Shown here: positions 9,626-20,973 of the stretch, piece by piece | How the letters are laid out: the number at the start of each line of letters is the position of its first letter | Numbering within the stretch: position 1 is the first letter of the stretch | Origin: Galerina marginata | Lineage: Eukaryota; Basidiomycota; Agaricomycetes; Agaricales; Galerinaceae | Assembly (NCBI GenBank): GCA_023014335.1 | Contig: JAECYW010000017.1 | Span: 1,674,001-1,738,000 of the forward strand | Length of the DNA: 64,000 nt | Direction: 5' to 3' | Notes under the pieces: model-generated | Databases searched by the model: none | Seen by the model: the letters and a program-made list of their open reading frames with translations, nothing else | Told to the model about the DNA's origin: nothing | Made by a program: the position numbers and the translations under genes

Positions 9626-12062
9626 CTATAGCAAGAGGTCAAGAGCGTCAAGAAGCCGAGAGCCTGTTTTTGCCCTCTTCGTGGCGTGCTCATTAGTTGT
9701 ATTTTGTGGATGAGATCCCTCAAACATACTTCGTTTCTTGGATTCCCGGATAGGAGCTGTCAAAATCTGGTCGCAGAATCGGTCAAACTGAGTTGATGGG
9801 TAGGTACCGTCAAAACCTTCCTCGTCAATGAGTTGAGGTGTATCATCCAAGTCTTCCACGAGGTCGGGATTTGGTGAGGTGAAGAAGAAGCCCCGACATT
9901 CTCTATTAATGGGGTGCGCCTTTTGAGGAGGGTTGGAAAGGAACCACGGCTCTAGAATAGCTCGCCCAGCTTTGTGACCGTTGTCCAGAATCTGATGATG
10001 ATCTCCCTTCAACTGTAAAGATGACGCCAGTGCAAGATCATCTTCCGAGGCAGATTCTATGGATTCTACCTGGTGGTTGGCTTTGGCTTTCCCTTTGCCC
10101 TTTCTTTGTGATTGGTGGCTGTCGACAAATTGTGTAATTGTAGAGGGATATACAAGAGCGAGGATACTAGCTGGGATCCACAAACGCAAAACTTCGTTGG
10201 CCTCTGGAACTGCTTTTTTTGGCTGTTTGGTTCCTTCCCTTCCTGGCGGCTTCTGCCTCGTGCCCTTGATTCCTGAGTTCGTAATCTGCACCAGTTGTGC
10301 TGGAGACACCTCAACGCGATATTCAAGGAGGCCGTCGGTGGACGTATGCTGCCGACTACCAACAACCTTCTTAAACAGCAGACTAGTTCCGGTGACCTCA
10401 GCAGGTCGGTGTCCATGAGATGGCCCACGGTTGACAAAGGCATCTGCAAGTCTATCTTCACGTTCAACCGTTCCCAGATACTTTTGCACTAATGGAGCCT
10501 GGTTCCCAAGCACTTCCCAACCTATGGGCAGCAGCTCTCCAGGAATACCTTCATTATCCCGAGCTTTAGAATCAAGCTCCAGAGCAGCACGTCGCAGGAT
10601 GTGCATAACCGCGCAAGGCCACAGCAAGTTTCTGAAGCGTTCAATGATTTTCTCCCTGTAGCCCCATTCAAAGTTTTCTTCACAGAGTTGCGCAATCTTG
10701 GCGAGATCGAGGTTCCTTCTGTCTCGCAGTCCAAGACTGGTAGAAGCTCTGTTTCGCCCACTTCCGCTATTAATTGGGTTTGCATAATTTTCCAACACTT
10801 CAAGGTCTGGGAAGTTGTCAGGCAATGACAAGGATGTGCGATGGGGAAGAAACCCGCGCTTGTTTTCTTTCAGTTCAAGGTTCACTCTTTCCCGCCACCG
10901 CCGCAGAAATTGATCGAGTTCTGGTTTGCAGTTTCGCAAGTTTTCATAGGCATTTAAAAGTTCATCGCCAAAGTCGCAACGTGCCAAGCCATGAGCAATC
11001 TTTTTCCCTACTTTATCAACACCCTATAGATTGATCAATATAGTTCTGATCATTCACAAACCACTCGCACCTTGTGATAATCTCCCCCTGCAAGAAGGGC
11101 AAAAAGTATCAGGCCGCCTCTTGATAGTGCAATCGTGGGGTCGGCTTGAATATCGACAGCATTGTAGACCATGGTGTGATGGTTGTCTGCCTTTTCTGCA
11201 GAGTTCTTCGCAAGATTGGCTTTATTTCCTGACAATTTTGAACTAATGCTGATTTTGCAGGTCAGCACACGCTACTGGAGTCTGGAATCAAGCAGAATAC
11301 AAACTTCTTGATAATTGTACGTGCACCAAAAAGCAATGCATCACAGTCATCGGTCAATATGGCGTCGATATGACCCAGTTGATTGAGATATGCAAGCTCC
11401 GCTTCGGCCTCTCCCCTTGCCTGGCATAGCATCAGCAAAAGTAAACTCTTGCACCGCAAATCGTACCTCGCGCCACTCCATACCGAATGCATCCAGGAGA
11501 TGTTTGAATCCTCTCTCGCGTGGGTGATTGCCCGACTTCCCAAGTTTGCTCCCGCGCTACGAAAGTTCAAGGTACATTAGGCAGTGGGTTTGTATCTAGC
11601 CACAGGAAACGAACCTTGATTTTTGGGCGTTCTCTGCCATCGAATACGAAAAGAGGTATGATCGGTAATTTTGCTAGGTAAGTATTTAGAAATTAGCTCG
11701 GTATTACTTGCTGAAAATTATAGTCGACATACCAAAAAATATCAGACGAAAGAAGAGCCCGCGCATTTCAGGGTTTTCCCCTCCTTTGCTGAAGGACGCG
11801 TGGTGGAACCATATACTCGCATCAACACCAATGCGATATCCACGTCTATTGGAACAAACTTCAGTTTTAAACAGTTGGGGGTGTTTGATGTTTACCTTCC
11901 GGAGGAATTTTGCTCAAAGCCGTCTCTGACGGCGAGATGGACTAAAGAAGTAGACTTTCCAACTTTGTTCAAAGTCTGCAGATTTTTACAGGGTCAAGCT
12001 TTAGTCCAAGGTAACAGAGATAGGGCACCTTTACTTGCCTCCCACAGCCCTGGCACACCCAT
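9626..12062 (-). CDS. XPG/Rad2-family nuclease, GEN1/Yen1-like Holliday-junction resolvase
   Basis: Structure-specific endonuclease expected to act in the nucleus on branched recombination intermediates. The first exon is only eight residues, MGVPGLWE. Next come VGKSTSLVHLAVRDGFE and RGYRIGVDASIWFHHASF, with the first catalytic Asp. Then PIIPLFVFDGRERPKIK, KLGKSGNHPRERGFKHLLDAFGMEW, and the XPG-I signature GEAEAELAYLNQLGHIDAIL with TDDCDALLFGARTI. GGLILFALLAGGDYHKGVDKV follows, giving the last catalytic Asp and the helix-hairpin-helix. The C-terminal third is basic and poorly conserved (KRSMFEGSHPQ, KRAKTGSRLLDALDLLL). All expected acidic residues are present. Mushrooms carry several members of this family, so it may be a paralogue rather than the orthologue of GEN1. 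It shares a 450-bp promoter with RDH54. Confidence 0.87.
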
Positions 12063-12152
12063 TTTCAACTAGAATGTATCAACTTGGGTCGGGTTACCGC
12101 TCAATGAAGTAGTTGTGAAGTAGTTAATTTAAAGGTGGCTGGAGAGGAAGCA

Positions 12153-12362
12153 ACGCGAGTTGCGGCACTACAGAATATAGACGAAAGCAGTGAATCGACT
12201 AGGGCGATATCGCGTACGTTTATTGGTAGTGGATTTGTTAAAGAAGAGTGTGTAAATTCTCGACCAGACCTTGGCCAGACTTAGACTATCTTCATCGCGA
12301 CAAGTAACGGCCGCGTGATAAGTGACAGTAATCAAATCTGTCACGCACATTGTTCAACGCGA
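12153..12362. promoter_or_regulatory. ACGCGA motif cluster in the resolvase/RDH54 bidirectional promoter
   Basis: The hexamer ACGCGA occurs at 12153-12158 and 12357-12362, its reverse complement TCGCGT at 12210-12215, and TCGCGA at 12295-12300. The ACGCG core matches the MBF (MluI cell-cycle box) type of site that drives G1/S transcription of DNA replication and repair genes in fungi. That would suit both genes flanking it. Functional role is inferred. Confidence 0.45.
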
Positions 12363-12514
12363 ATCATAACCTCGAGTTTCCCAAGAGTTTCCTCCACTTG
12401 GTGATAGCGTTCACATACCCGTCAAAGACTACAGGTTTTTCCTCAAACTTTGACTTCGTACAACCGTGCTGAGGATCTGTCTGGTTTTGCAACAATTCAG
12501 TACATGCCATTGCA

Positions 12515-15500
12515 ATGCCAGCATTTCAACCACCATTTCCCTCGGCCAGCTTGAAAAGGAAATGCGAATCGCAAGACGAGGAAGGGTTCAGTAGAAAACG
12601 CGCACCGAAAGGCATACCCCCCTTTGAAGGTACTGCCCCGACGGGTGCAATAATAGATAAATATCAGGAGCAAGTATGGATGGTTCAATGGTGAGTCCAT
12701 GTCCCAACCATCTCGCTATTTGATCTCAAGGTACGTTCACAGGAGAAATCCCCAATATAAAAAGCACAAGACCTGGGACGGAGACGGCGTCCTGGTTATC
12801 AGCTGTAACGGAGAGGCTGTCCTTTACGACTCAGACGGGAAAATGTATGCATTGGAACCCTCTTTTTATTCGTTGTACTGACTGGCTACTGGCACGATGT
12901 TTAGCTTGAGCACATCGAATTCGAAGGCGATTTTACCTCTTTATGAAGGCAAGGATTTCTCTGTGGGCTCAAAGGAAATCGAGTTGGAACGAGCCATCCC
13001 TCGAGTTTCGTTCATATCAGGGACATGCTTCGGGCGATCTTCAAATGTTGACGTCTCTACCCTACCTGTGCTCTCGTCTTCAAACAGCAATTCTATCAAG
13101 AAGTTTTTTTCGCCGTTACTTAACTCTGACGGCAAATCCCAAAAAATCACGAATGACGTATTTCATTTGAACCCGGAATCTCGTATAGGTGCTAGTCTTG
13201 AAAACAATGCTACAATGACGAAACAGTCATTACATTGGGCTGCAAATTGGTATACTTCATTTAAACAGCATCCACAACACATTAATTCATCTCTATGCTT
13301 TAGGCGCAAACCCCAGGAAAAGAAGAACAAGACGTGGGACGGGGATGCTTATGTTTCATTGGTGAAAGACAAATTATATATGATCTCAGAAGACGGAAAG
13401 ATGTGGGTTGCTTTTCCTGGGATTTCTCCGCTTACGAGATCTCACAAACGAATTAGCATGGGGAGCGCACCATGGAAAGGACAGAGCCTGCACTCTGGTT
13501 ACAAAACCTTCATTGGGGGGAAAGAAGTGGAACTAGATCTTGCTGTTTCAGCTTTCCAGTTACCTGCTATTAAAGGATCAGAGATAAATATCTCTCAAGA
13601 AGAAGAACTGCCAGAATCACCCGCCACGGTTCCTTTAGTCGAGGCAAACCAAAACCAAAAATTCGTTGCCCCTACAAGTTTCTACGGCACAACAAAGCCG
13701 AAAAGCAAACAACCACTGTATGCCTCTCTTATCTCGTTGGTCATGAGTCATTCTGACCCTCCACAGTCATGACCCCGATGCTCCAGATAATCTCGTTATG
13801 AAATATCCCACCAAAGAACACATTAATAGGTTTAATAAAAGGCGAGTTCTGATTTTAGTTGTTAATACGAGAGCCTGATCGATTTTTTCTAAGGAACCTG
13901 CCCATTGTCCATGTAGTCTTAGACCCCATTCTCTCTGGCAAAATGAGACCTCATCAGAAGGAAGGTAGGTGAAATTGTTCTGGAGCTAAGCTGTGCGTCT
14001 GATTTGTATATGTGTGTGCTAGGCGTAATGTTCCTGTATGAATGTGTCATGGGTTTACGAAAACACGAAGGACAAGGTTGCATCCTTGCCGATGAGATGT
14101 TCGTCCTCGTCTTTTCTCTTGTGATTACTGCCCCTGAAAATCTGGCAGGGGTCTTGGCAAAACACTTCAGGTACGTAGTATCACAGTTACAAGTAGATAG
14201 CGTAAAGCTCAGCTCACTCGCAGACCATCGCCCTTGTGTGGACATTACTTAGTATGTTTCCGCGGTCATACGTCTTGAGCTGTAGCTGACACGGTTATTA
14301 GAACAAAATCCCTACGCTGGACCACTTGCTGTCGTTCAGAAGGTTCTTATTGTTTGCCCCGTCTCCCTCGTGAACGTAACAAATCTATTATTTCGCTCTC
14401 TGTCTCCCTTATATCTAAAATTTCATCAGAACTGGAAAGCCGAGTTCTACAAATGGCTCGGTAAGGATCGTGTCGGCATCATGACCTGTGACAAGGTGAA
14501 CGGAAATATCGACCTTTTTGGGCGATCGTACGTTGCATTCTTCTATTTTCGGTTTTGGAGTTAATGCACGATTCCTTTTAGTAAGTTTCACCAAGTGTTA
14601 ATCATTGGATATGAACGCCTCCGGACTGTCATGTATGTCAATCAATCAATAAGACTTGATCCGTTTCTGAGTGTCGCTTTCTCGTTCTAGAGACAAAATT
14701 GCAAATATTCAGTGTGTATTTTTCTGCATACATTAGCGCGACAACTCTTGATATTTCTAGCCCGCCAATCGGACTAATTATATGCGATGAAGGTTAGTAT
14801 TATTGTTTGCTGTTGTTCGGTGTTTCTTTACCTAGATGGGATGCAGGTCATCGACTCAAGTCAGCAAGCAATAAGACGACAACTATGTTCAAAACGCTCG
14901 ATACACGTCGACGAATCATATTATCTGGGACTCCGATCCAAAATGACCTTGGCGAATTCCATGCAATGGTACGTCCCTGTCGCTTGAGGATATCTCTCTC
15001 CCACGAAGCTGATAGTTATAATCAGGCAGACTTCTGCAACCCCGGACTGCTAGGTAAATCATTCCTAAGATATGAACCGCCTAGCCTTATAATGTTATTA
15101 GATGACTACAGCATCTTCCGCAAAGTCTATGAAACCCCAATCCTCAAAAGTAGAGCACCAGATGCTTCAGCAAAAGAAATAGAAATTGGAGAGGCACGAA
15201 CTGCACAAGTAAGTTGCTAGATATTGCAACTTCTGCGCCATTACTTAGTCACTCTTCACGACAGTTACTCTCCATTGCCAAGAGCTTCGTCCTTCGCCGA
15301 GACGCAACGCTGCTAAAGAACCATCTTCCCCCGAAATGTTTGTACTTTCTATTGTCTCATTCCATGTCTTATCCACTGAATATGTCCGTGTAGCGGAATA
15401 CGTCGTTTTCATCGTGCCGACTCGATTGCAACTAGCTATGTTCTGCAAAATATTGCATCCGAAAAAATTGGACGTTTTAATCCAAAGTTCCACAGCCGAG

Positions 15501-17373
15501 TCCTTGGCCTTGATTAATATCCTGACTAAGATTAGCAACAGTCCGATTCTACTAAAGGCTACTGCCGATAGCGTCAAAGTCAAGAAAGATGATAACACAC
15601 CCACAATCCAGAAGGCCGCTGTGACAGAAGCCTTGACCCTTCTTCCCGATAAGGCGCACATCGCCGACCTGACTTTGAGCGGCGAGTTACTTCCCCGGCA
15701 GTTGATCCTGCCGCTGACGATTCGACTTATAGGGAAACTTGTCTTTCTGTCTAAGATCCTGAAACTCCTGCGTCAGGTATTTACTGGCTGTGTCTTCGTT
15801 TTTCTATAGCTCATCAATTTAAACCCAGAATACCAGTGAAAAATGTGTATTGGTTTCCCACTACACCTCGACACTCAATATTCTGGAAGCATACTGCAAG
15901 AAGGCGACATATTCTTATTACCGGCTCGACGGGTTATTCATTCATTCATTCTGACAGTGAAATTTTTATTAACTTTTCTCTAGCCAAACACCCCAGAATA
16001 AAAGGCAGGAATATGTCAACGCGTTTAATAAAGAAACACAACACAGCAGCTGTAAGCCCCATTTGGACCAGTGATATACCAACTCGTCCTAAATAAGTAC
16101 GCAGTTATCTTTCTGTTGAGTTCGAAAGCGGGTAGGTGTCGGATTGTCTTGCGGAGCATGCAGATCTCACTCACATGGGTACCGGTAGGGGGAGTCGGCA
16201 TAAATCTCATCGGTGAAATGACCGACTCTCCTTCATATCCTTTCATACTCACAGATCTGTGCAGGAGCATCAAGGCTTTTCATCATCGACTCAGATTGGA
16301 ATCCAAGGCAAGCTACTTCTAGTCGTTCTGACGGGTTTAATCATCATCATTGACAGCCATGATCTCCAATCTATGGCCCGTTGCCACCGGTAGGCATAAC
16401 TACACTCTAATATAAAGCAGCCGCTGATCAGGAGAACAGCGACGGCCAAAAACGACCCGTTTATATTTACAGAATGCTGAGCACAGGAGCCATTGACGGT
16501 AAATAAATTATTTAATGCCTCAAGTATGGCTGTTTTACATGCATTCGCCAGAGAAAATCTATCAAAGACAAGTCACGAAACTGGCTTTGAGCGAAAGTGA
16601 GTTTCTATCGTCCTAAGAATGATCCCTTCTGATCCAAATTGGCAGCTCTTATCGGATCGGTAGGGTTGTGATCTTTTATGACTGATGATCCCTAATAAAT
16701 GTGTTGTGGACCCAGGGTGCTTCTAACTCGAAGAGCGATTCATTCACCAGAAAAGATGTCTGTCAGGCTCGAAACTTCTCTTTGGGTTTTAAGCCTGACA
16801 CTTTGACCAGCTTCGCGACATCTTCAGCATTCATCCTGATACGGCTTGCAACACCCATGACCTATTGGAGTGCGGATGCGAACGGGACATTCCAACCGAA
16901 AATTTTGATACAACCTCGATTATTAATGATGATGAGGACCCCAAGAGGAACATGGGCTTTGTATCTGCCTCCGATGTGCGAGAGGAAGACCTTGATGCGA
17001 TAGAAACAGCGGTCGGTGATTAGCCTGTACAGTGCCTCCGTCACTAAACTTTTCATAGTACCTCCAAAAGAAAAAAGCAGGCCTTGCCGCCCTCAGCGAA
17101 TGGAATCACATCAACTGCCTAGAATCAGTCTCAGATGTCCATATCCAAGATAATATTCTTCGCAAAATTGTGGCATCATTCGCTCAGTCGCCAACAGTGC
17201 TCTCAGGCGGCGAAGGAGAACGTAGCCGGTTAGATACCCTCCTAGCTGGGGTGGACATTGAGAGGATTCAGGCTATGGACAACTTGAGATCCATCCGTGA
17301 TGTTCCTGGCGGCACTGTTTCTTTTCTTTTCGAAAGGTGTGCGAAGTCAAATTTGGACGCAGCCGACGAATAG
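12515..17373 (+). CDS. RDH54: Rdh54/RAD54B-type SNF2 DNA translocase
   Basis: Swi2/Snf2 ATPase that remodels Rad51/Dmc1-DNA complexes in homologous recombination. The N-terminus (MPAFQPPFPSASLKRK) is followed by two copies of the module found at the N-terminus of RAD54B: RKPQYKKHKTWDGDGVL...LYDSDGKM, and RRKPQEKKNKTWDGDAYV...MISEDGKM, each followed by a (G)G/SKE(I/V)E strand. The motor begins at HDPDAPDNLVMKYP and IVLDPIL-like text, then MRPHQKEGV, ILADEMGLGKTLQ (Walker A), LIVCPVSLVNNWKAEF, LIICDEGHRLK, LSGTPIQNDLGEFHAM, SFVLRRDATLLKNHLPPK, CVLVSHYTSTLNILE, SSKAGGVGINLIGASRLF, DSDWNPSHDLQSMARCHRDG. It ends RDVPGGTVSFLFER. The gene is very intron-rich: one exon is 22 nt and one intron appears to be GC-AG (16308-16356). 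Complete in the window. Confidence 0.93.
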
Positions 17374-17413
17374 AGCTGCTTAGACAGGCTTTAAACACAA
17401 CACAAGTTTACAT

Positions 17414-17703
17414 AGAATGACAACAAATTTGGTATACAATGAGGACTAAGCGGGTTCACGCACCCCAGTAGTGGTGTGCGAGAATCCCCCGAAGCAACCA
17501 TTTACTTGTTGAAGTAATACTAGTAAAATAGCAAGACGTCGAAGGAAGAAGGTTAGAAAGAATGACAACAAATCTGATATATGATGAGGACTATGCGGGT
17601 TCACGCACCCCACTAGTATATACGCAAGGCGGTGCGAAAAACCCCCGAAGACGCCATTTAGTTATTGGAGTAATAAAACGGTAAAAACTCGAAGGAAAAA
17701 AGA
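17414..17703. repeat. two diverged 145-bp tandem repeat units
   Basis: Units begin at 17414 and 17559 with agaatgacaacaaat and share gaggact, gcgggttcacgcacccca, cccccgaag and tcgaagga in order. They lie between the convergent 3' ends of RDH54 and the amidohydrolase gene. Each unit contains a small GGGT...ACCC hairpin followed by CACTAGT or CAGTAGT. Confidence 0.75.
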
Positions 17704-17777
17704 AGGAAAAGAAATTTGAGAAATTTTCGAGGAAGTGCTTCGAGAATAGCTTGAGTTTGGCATATAGCGGATCCTGA

Positions 17778-20448
17778 TCAAATGCGACCGTAGACAGGCT
17801 GCCCGTCGATTACTGTAGCAAGGACATTGGTAGCAAGAATATCTTCAAGCGGGATTGTCATAATATCCTGCGAGAGCACCGTAAAATCGGCTCTTTTGCC
17901 AATCTCAAGAGAGCCAAGAGTAGACTCGGTGAAGGACGCATATGCAGGATCGATAGTCATGCCTGTAGTAGCTTGTAAATCCATAAATACTCGACAAAGG
18001 GAAGATGTATAGTACCTCTTAGAGCTTCTGTACGAGTTAGCTTCTGCTCTGGGAACCTATACATAAATCAGAATCATGACCGTCGAACATTATTTATCAG
18101 TGCCCTCACCAGCCGCCCGGTCCGTGAGGAGATTCCCCAGTCGGTGATTTGCGCGAGATAGCAGCATAAAAACCAGAAAGAGGATTCATTGATTCTACCG
18201 GAAAGTCGGATCCAAGAGTAATCTTTGCACCGCTATCCACAAGAGATCTGAATGCATAGAGACTCTTTACTCTCTCGGGGCCCTGGCGTGCCAAGGTTAG
18301 GTTAAATATATAGCGAATCTGTAGACTTACCAATCGATCTTGAGCATACCACATATCGCTGACTACTTGAGAGGAGTAAAGTCAGGACGGTAAATGAACG
18401 GCATCACTATTTCGCGACTTACGCATGAGTGGGCTGGATACTAGCGATAACTGAACGAAGGACAAGTGATATAAACAACAAGACGGAAAAAGTAAGTTTA
18501 GATAAACTCACCCCCCAGTTTTCCTACCCTAATCATGTCGGCTTTTGTCATCATCTGCGCATGTTCAAGTCTGGGTCTAAGGGCAGTGACATTGACCCCT
18601 TTCAACGATGCCTCAAATGCATCCAAAACAATCCCATTGGCACGGTCCCCAATAGCATGCACATTCTAATGGAATTGAGAAAGTTGGACAGAGATAAGGA
18701 GATAACACAGACATACAACTTGCCATCCATCCCTCAAAAACATCGGTATCACATGAAATAACACCTCAGGGTCGAGACGCATGAATCCGTTTGTTGTGGG
18801 ATTATCGGCATATGGTTCGTATAACTTTTTGACCCCTTGAGTGTTAATTCAAGTTTAAATCAGGCAGAACCCTTACTGCTGCACCGCCTGTCCTGAGGGC
18901 CCCTGGGACGAGTACTGTCAGATATGATATAGTCAACATTGCCGGTGTCATACCATCGGCAAAGATTTTGACACTGCGAGCGCTTAACCTTGAACCTCCG
19001 GAGCTCACAAGAGGACGTATGGTATTTCCCCAGTAAGGCATGTCCTCGTCAAAGTAGGTCATTCCGTAAATGCGAATCTTTGAAGCATAACCATTATTAC
19101 GATCGAATTAGTCTTCCGCCAACAGTGAAAAACTTACGGGTAGAGGCCCCATTTCGGATTGCCTAACGAGTGAGAACGTATTTATTTTGTAAGTGCAAGG
19201 AAAACCAAAAAGGGAATTATGAACCTCTTAAAAAAGGCAAGGGACATAGGGTCGAGACCAGCGTCATGAATTGAGGTGAGTCCGTATCTGTGAGCATCAC
19301 GGACGGTCACTTTGAAGTGCCTCAATAAGTCATTGTCGGTCAACTCCGGTTGCTTCAAAAGCTCTTGAGCGTTGTCCAAAAGTACTCCTGCCGATGTCTA
19401 TGGTAAGCTTCCATGGTTCAGCTGTTTGGGGACAAAGACGCACCGGTAGGGCTTCCAGCAGGATCGCGAACGATAACGCCTCCATCAACTGCTTCGGGAA
19501 ACGGTAAACTCTCTTTAATGGCCTTCGACGAAACCCAAAGGGCGTGACAGTCCTTGCTCTGCAGCACGATGAATCGTCCTCGAACGATGTTGTCCGCATC
19601 GAGGTCAGCCTATATAAACATTCTTAGTCCTTTCAATTGCTACAGAAGATGAACCGACTTACTGCGGTTGGCCATCCAGTGGTTGGCCAGACGGTGTGGT
19701 CCCAACCCCCTCCTGTGATTATCTTTGACGTATCGTTTAAAACATCGGGGGTTGAGAGGATATATTGCCTGACAAGCGCAACAACATCTAGAAGGGTGAG
19801 TAATAGATACAGTTATGGTATTTCCAATTTGATGGTTTTGAACATGCCTTGGATTGACTTGGCACCTTCAAGAGGGAGTTGCTGCGTAGCTCCATATTCC
19901 AATATATGTGCGTGTGAATCTGAAAGAACCCGTCTACAAGCACTCATACGTTTAGGATTTGAAAAATCCTACCGGTTATGCCTGGGACTATAATTGCGTC
20001 AGATGGAACGAATCGAACTTGCAATTCTTTGTTCTCTCCCATATCAGAGGCTTTTGACCAGTTACGTCTTATGGATTCTGAGACCCAGTTGGTTTACAGA
20101 ATTTCAAAACATATCTGGCCACACAAACTCACCGAGGGAGCCTGTGTCAACAACATGGGCACCATCAACAACGATGCACTGTGTTTGGCTGTTCTTCACA
20201 TCAACGGTATACACCTTATTGTTTTGCTTTGAGCAAATAGCATAGGTCTCTGGTAAAGTGATTGCAGCGTGCTCTGAATCCAAAGTGAGGTAACATCCCA
20301 AAGCAACAGAAACAACTCCGAAAAGCAGCGCCCATCGCGACCTAGCACCATGAGACGAAGCGTGGTCATTTGCGTCACAGGCTGGCTTGTCACCGTCTTT
20401 CGAATCGTCCATGGGGCCACTGGCGGAATCAGATCCGCTGGAGGACAT
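17778..20448 (-). CDS. membrane-anchored amidohydrolase family 3 (YtcJ-like) metal-dependent hydrolase
   Basis: Predicted metal-dependent hydrolase with a TIM barrel; substrate unknown. It starts MSSSGSDSASGPMDDSKDGD, an acidic cytosolic head of about 35 residues, followed by a single membrane segment RWALLFGVVSVALGCYLTL. This suggests a type II topology with the enzyme outside the cytosol. The amidohydrolase part has SDSHAHILEYGATQQLPLEG (metal-binding HxH), GGGWDHTVWP, VILQSKDCHALWVSSKA-like text, TSIHDAGLDPMSLAFFKR, SARSVKIFADG, and LVDSGAKITLGSDFPVE with the metal-ligand Asp near the C-terminus. It closes LGSLEIGKRADFTVLSQD and ATVIDGQPVYGRI, the composite beta domain. About a dozen exons. 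Some central splice sites are uncertain but all landmark motifs are in frame. Confidence 0.85.
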
Positions 20449-20973
20449 GGCTTGATCAAGAATAGCGCTCGTAGATATCGGGTGTCTATATCAGAATTGG
20501 TGTTAACCTGAGGCGTTGTGGAAGGAAGAGAATCGATCGTGCCATACCAAAATGAAACCCCTGGGTTGAAAAGCAAAATGGGGGGAAATTAAAGAATGAA
20601 AAAGCAGTGGCAACGAGGCCTTTTATCCCCTCCTCGCATTTCTCAGGCTCGCATAGCCTTTGGGTGAAAAACTGCATGCGACTATTGCGATGGGCGTCTA
20701 ATAAAATAGAAGTAAAGCGCCCGTATTTGTCAAAGAAAAATCAGGCTGGTTGGTTTGGAACGATGGCTGGGAGGTGGATGGAAACGGGATCTATACGGAG
20801 AACGGGCAGATAGGATGATAACGTAGTGTGAAGAGAGATCCCGATAATATCGAACAGCCAAAAAATTGAACAGCAGATCTTATAAAAAGATTCTAAATGC
20901 CACGTCACATTGCCTGATTGGGGATGTGGAGTGACGTGAGCACAGGTTTCGCGGTTTACTTGCACCATCGTTC
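20449..20973. promoter_or_regulatory. shared promoter region between amidohydrolase (-) and HRD1 (+)
   Basis: 525 bp between two divergent start codons. It contains a TATA-like cttataaaaaga at about 20878 on the HRD1 side and the paired TGACGTG motifs described separately. No extra reading frame is convincing. Confidence 0.5.
20900..20939. promoter_or_regulatory. inverted pair of TGACGTG (UPRE-like) motifs upstream of HRD1
   Basis: CCACGTCA at 20900-20907 (reverse complement TGACGTGG) and TGACGTGA at 20932-20939 face each other 36-74 nt before the HRD1 start codon. TGACGTGG/A is the core of the metazoan unfolded-protein-response element bound by XBP1/ATF6-class bZIP factors. HRD1 is a known UPR target in yeast and animals. 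Activity in this fungus is inferred. Confidence 0.45.

Noticed and set aside
10059..10828. Overlapping plus-strand frames inside the resolvase gene
   Set aside because: Antisense shadows of a well-supported exon; no family resemblance.
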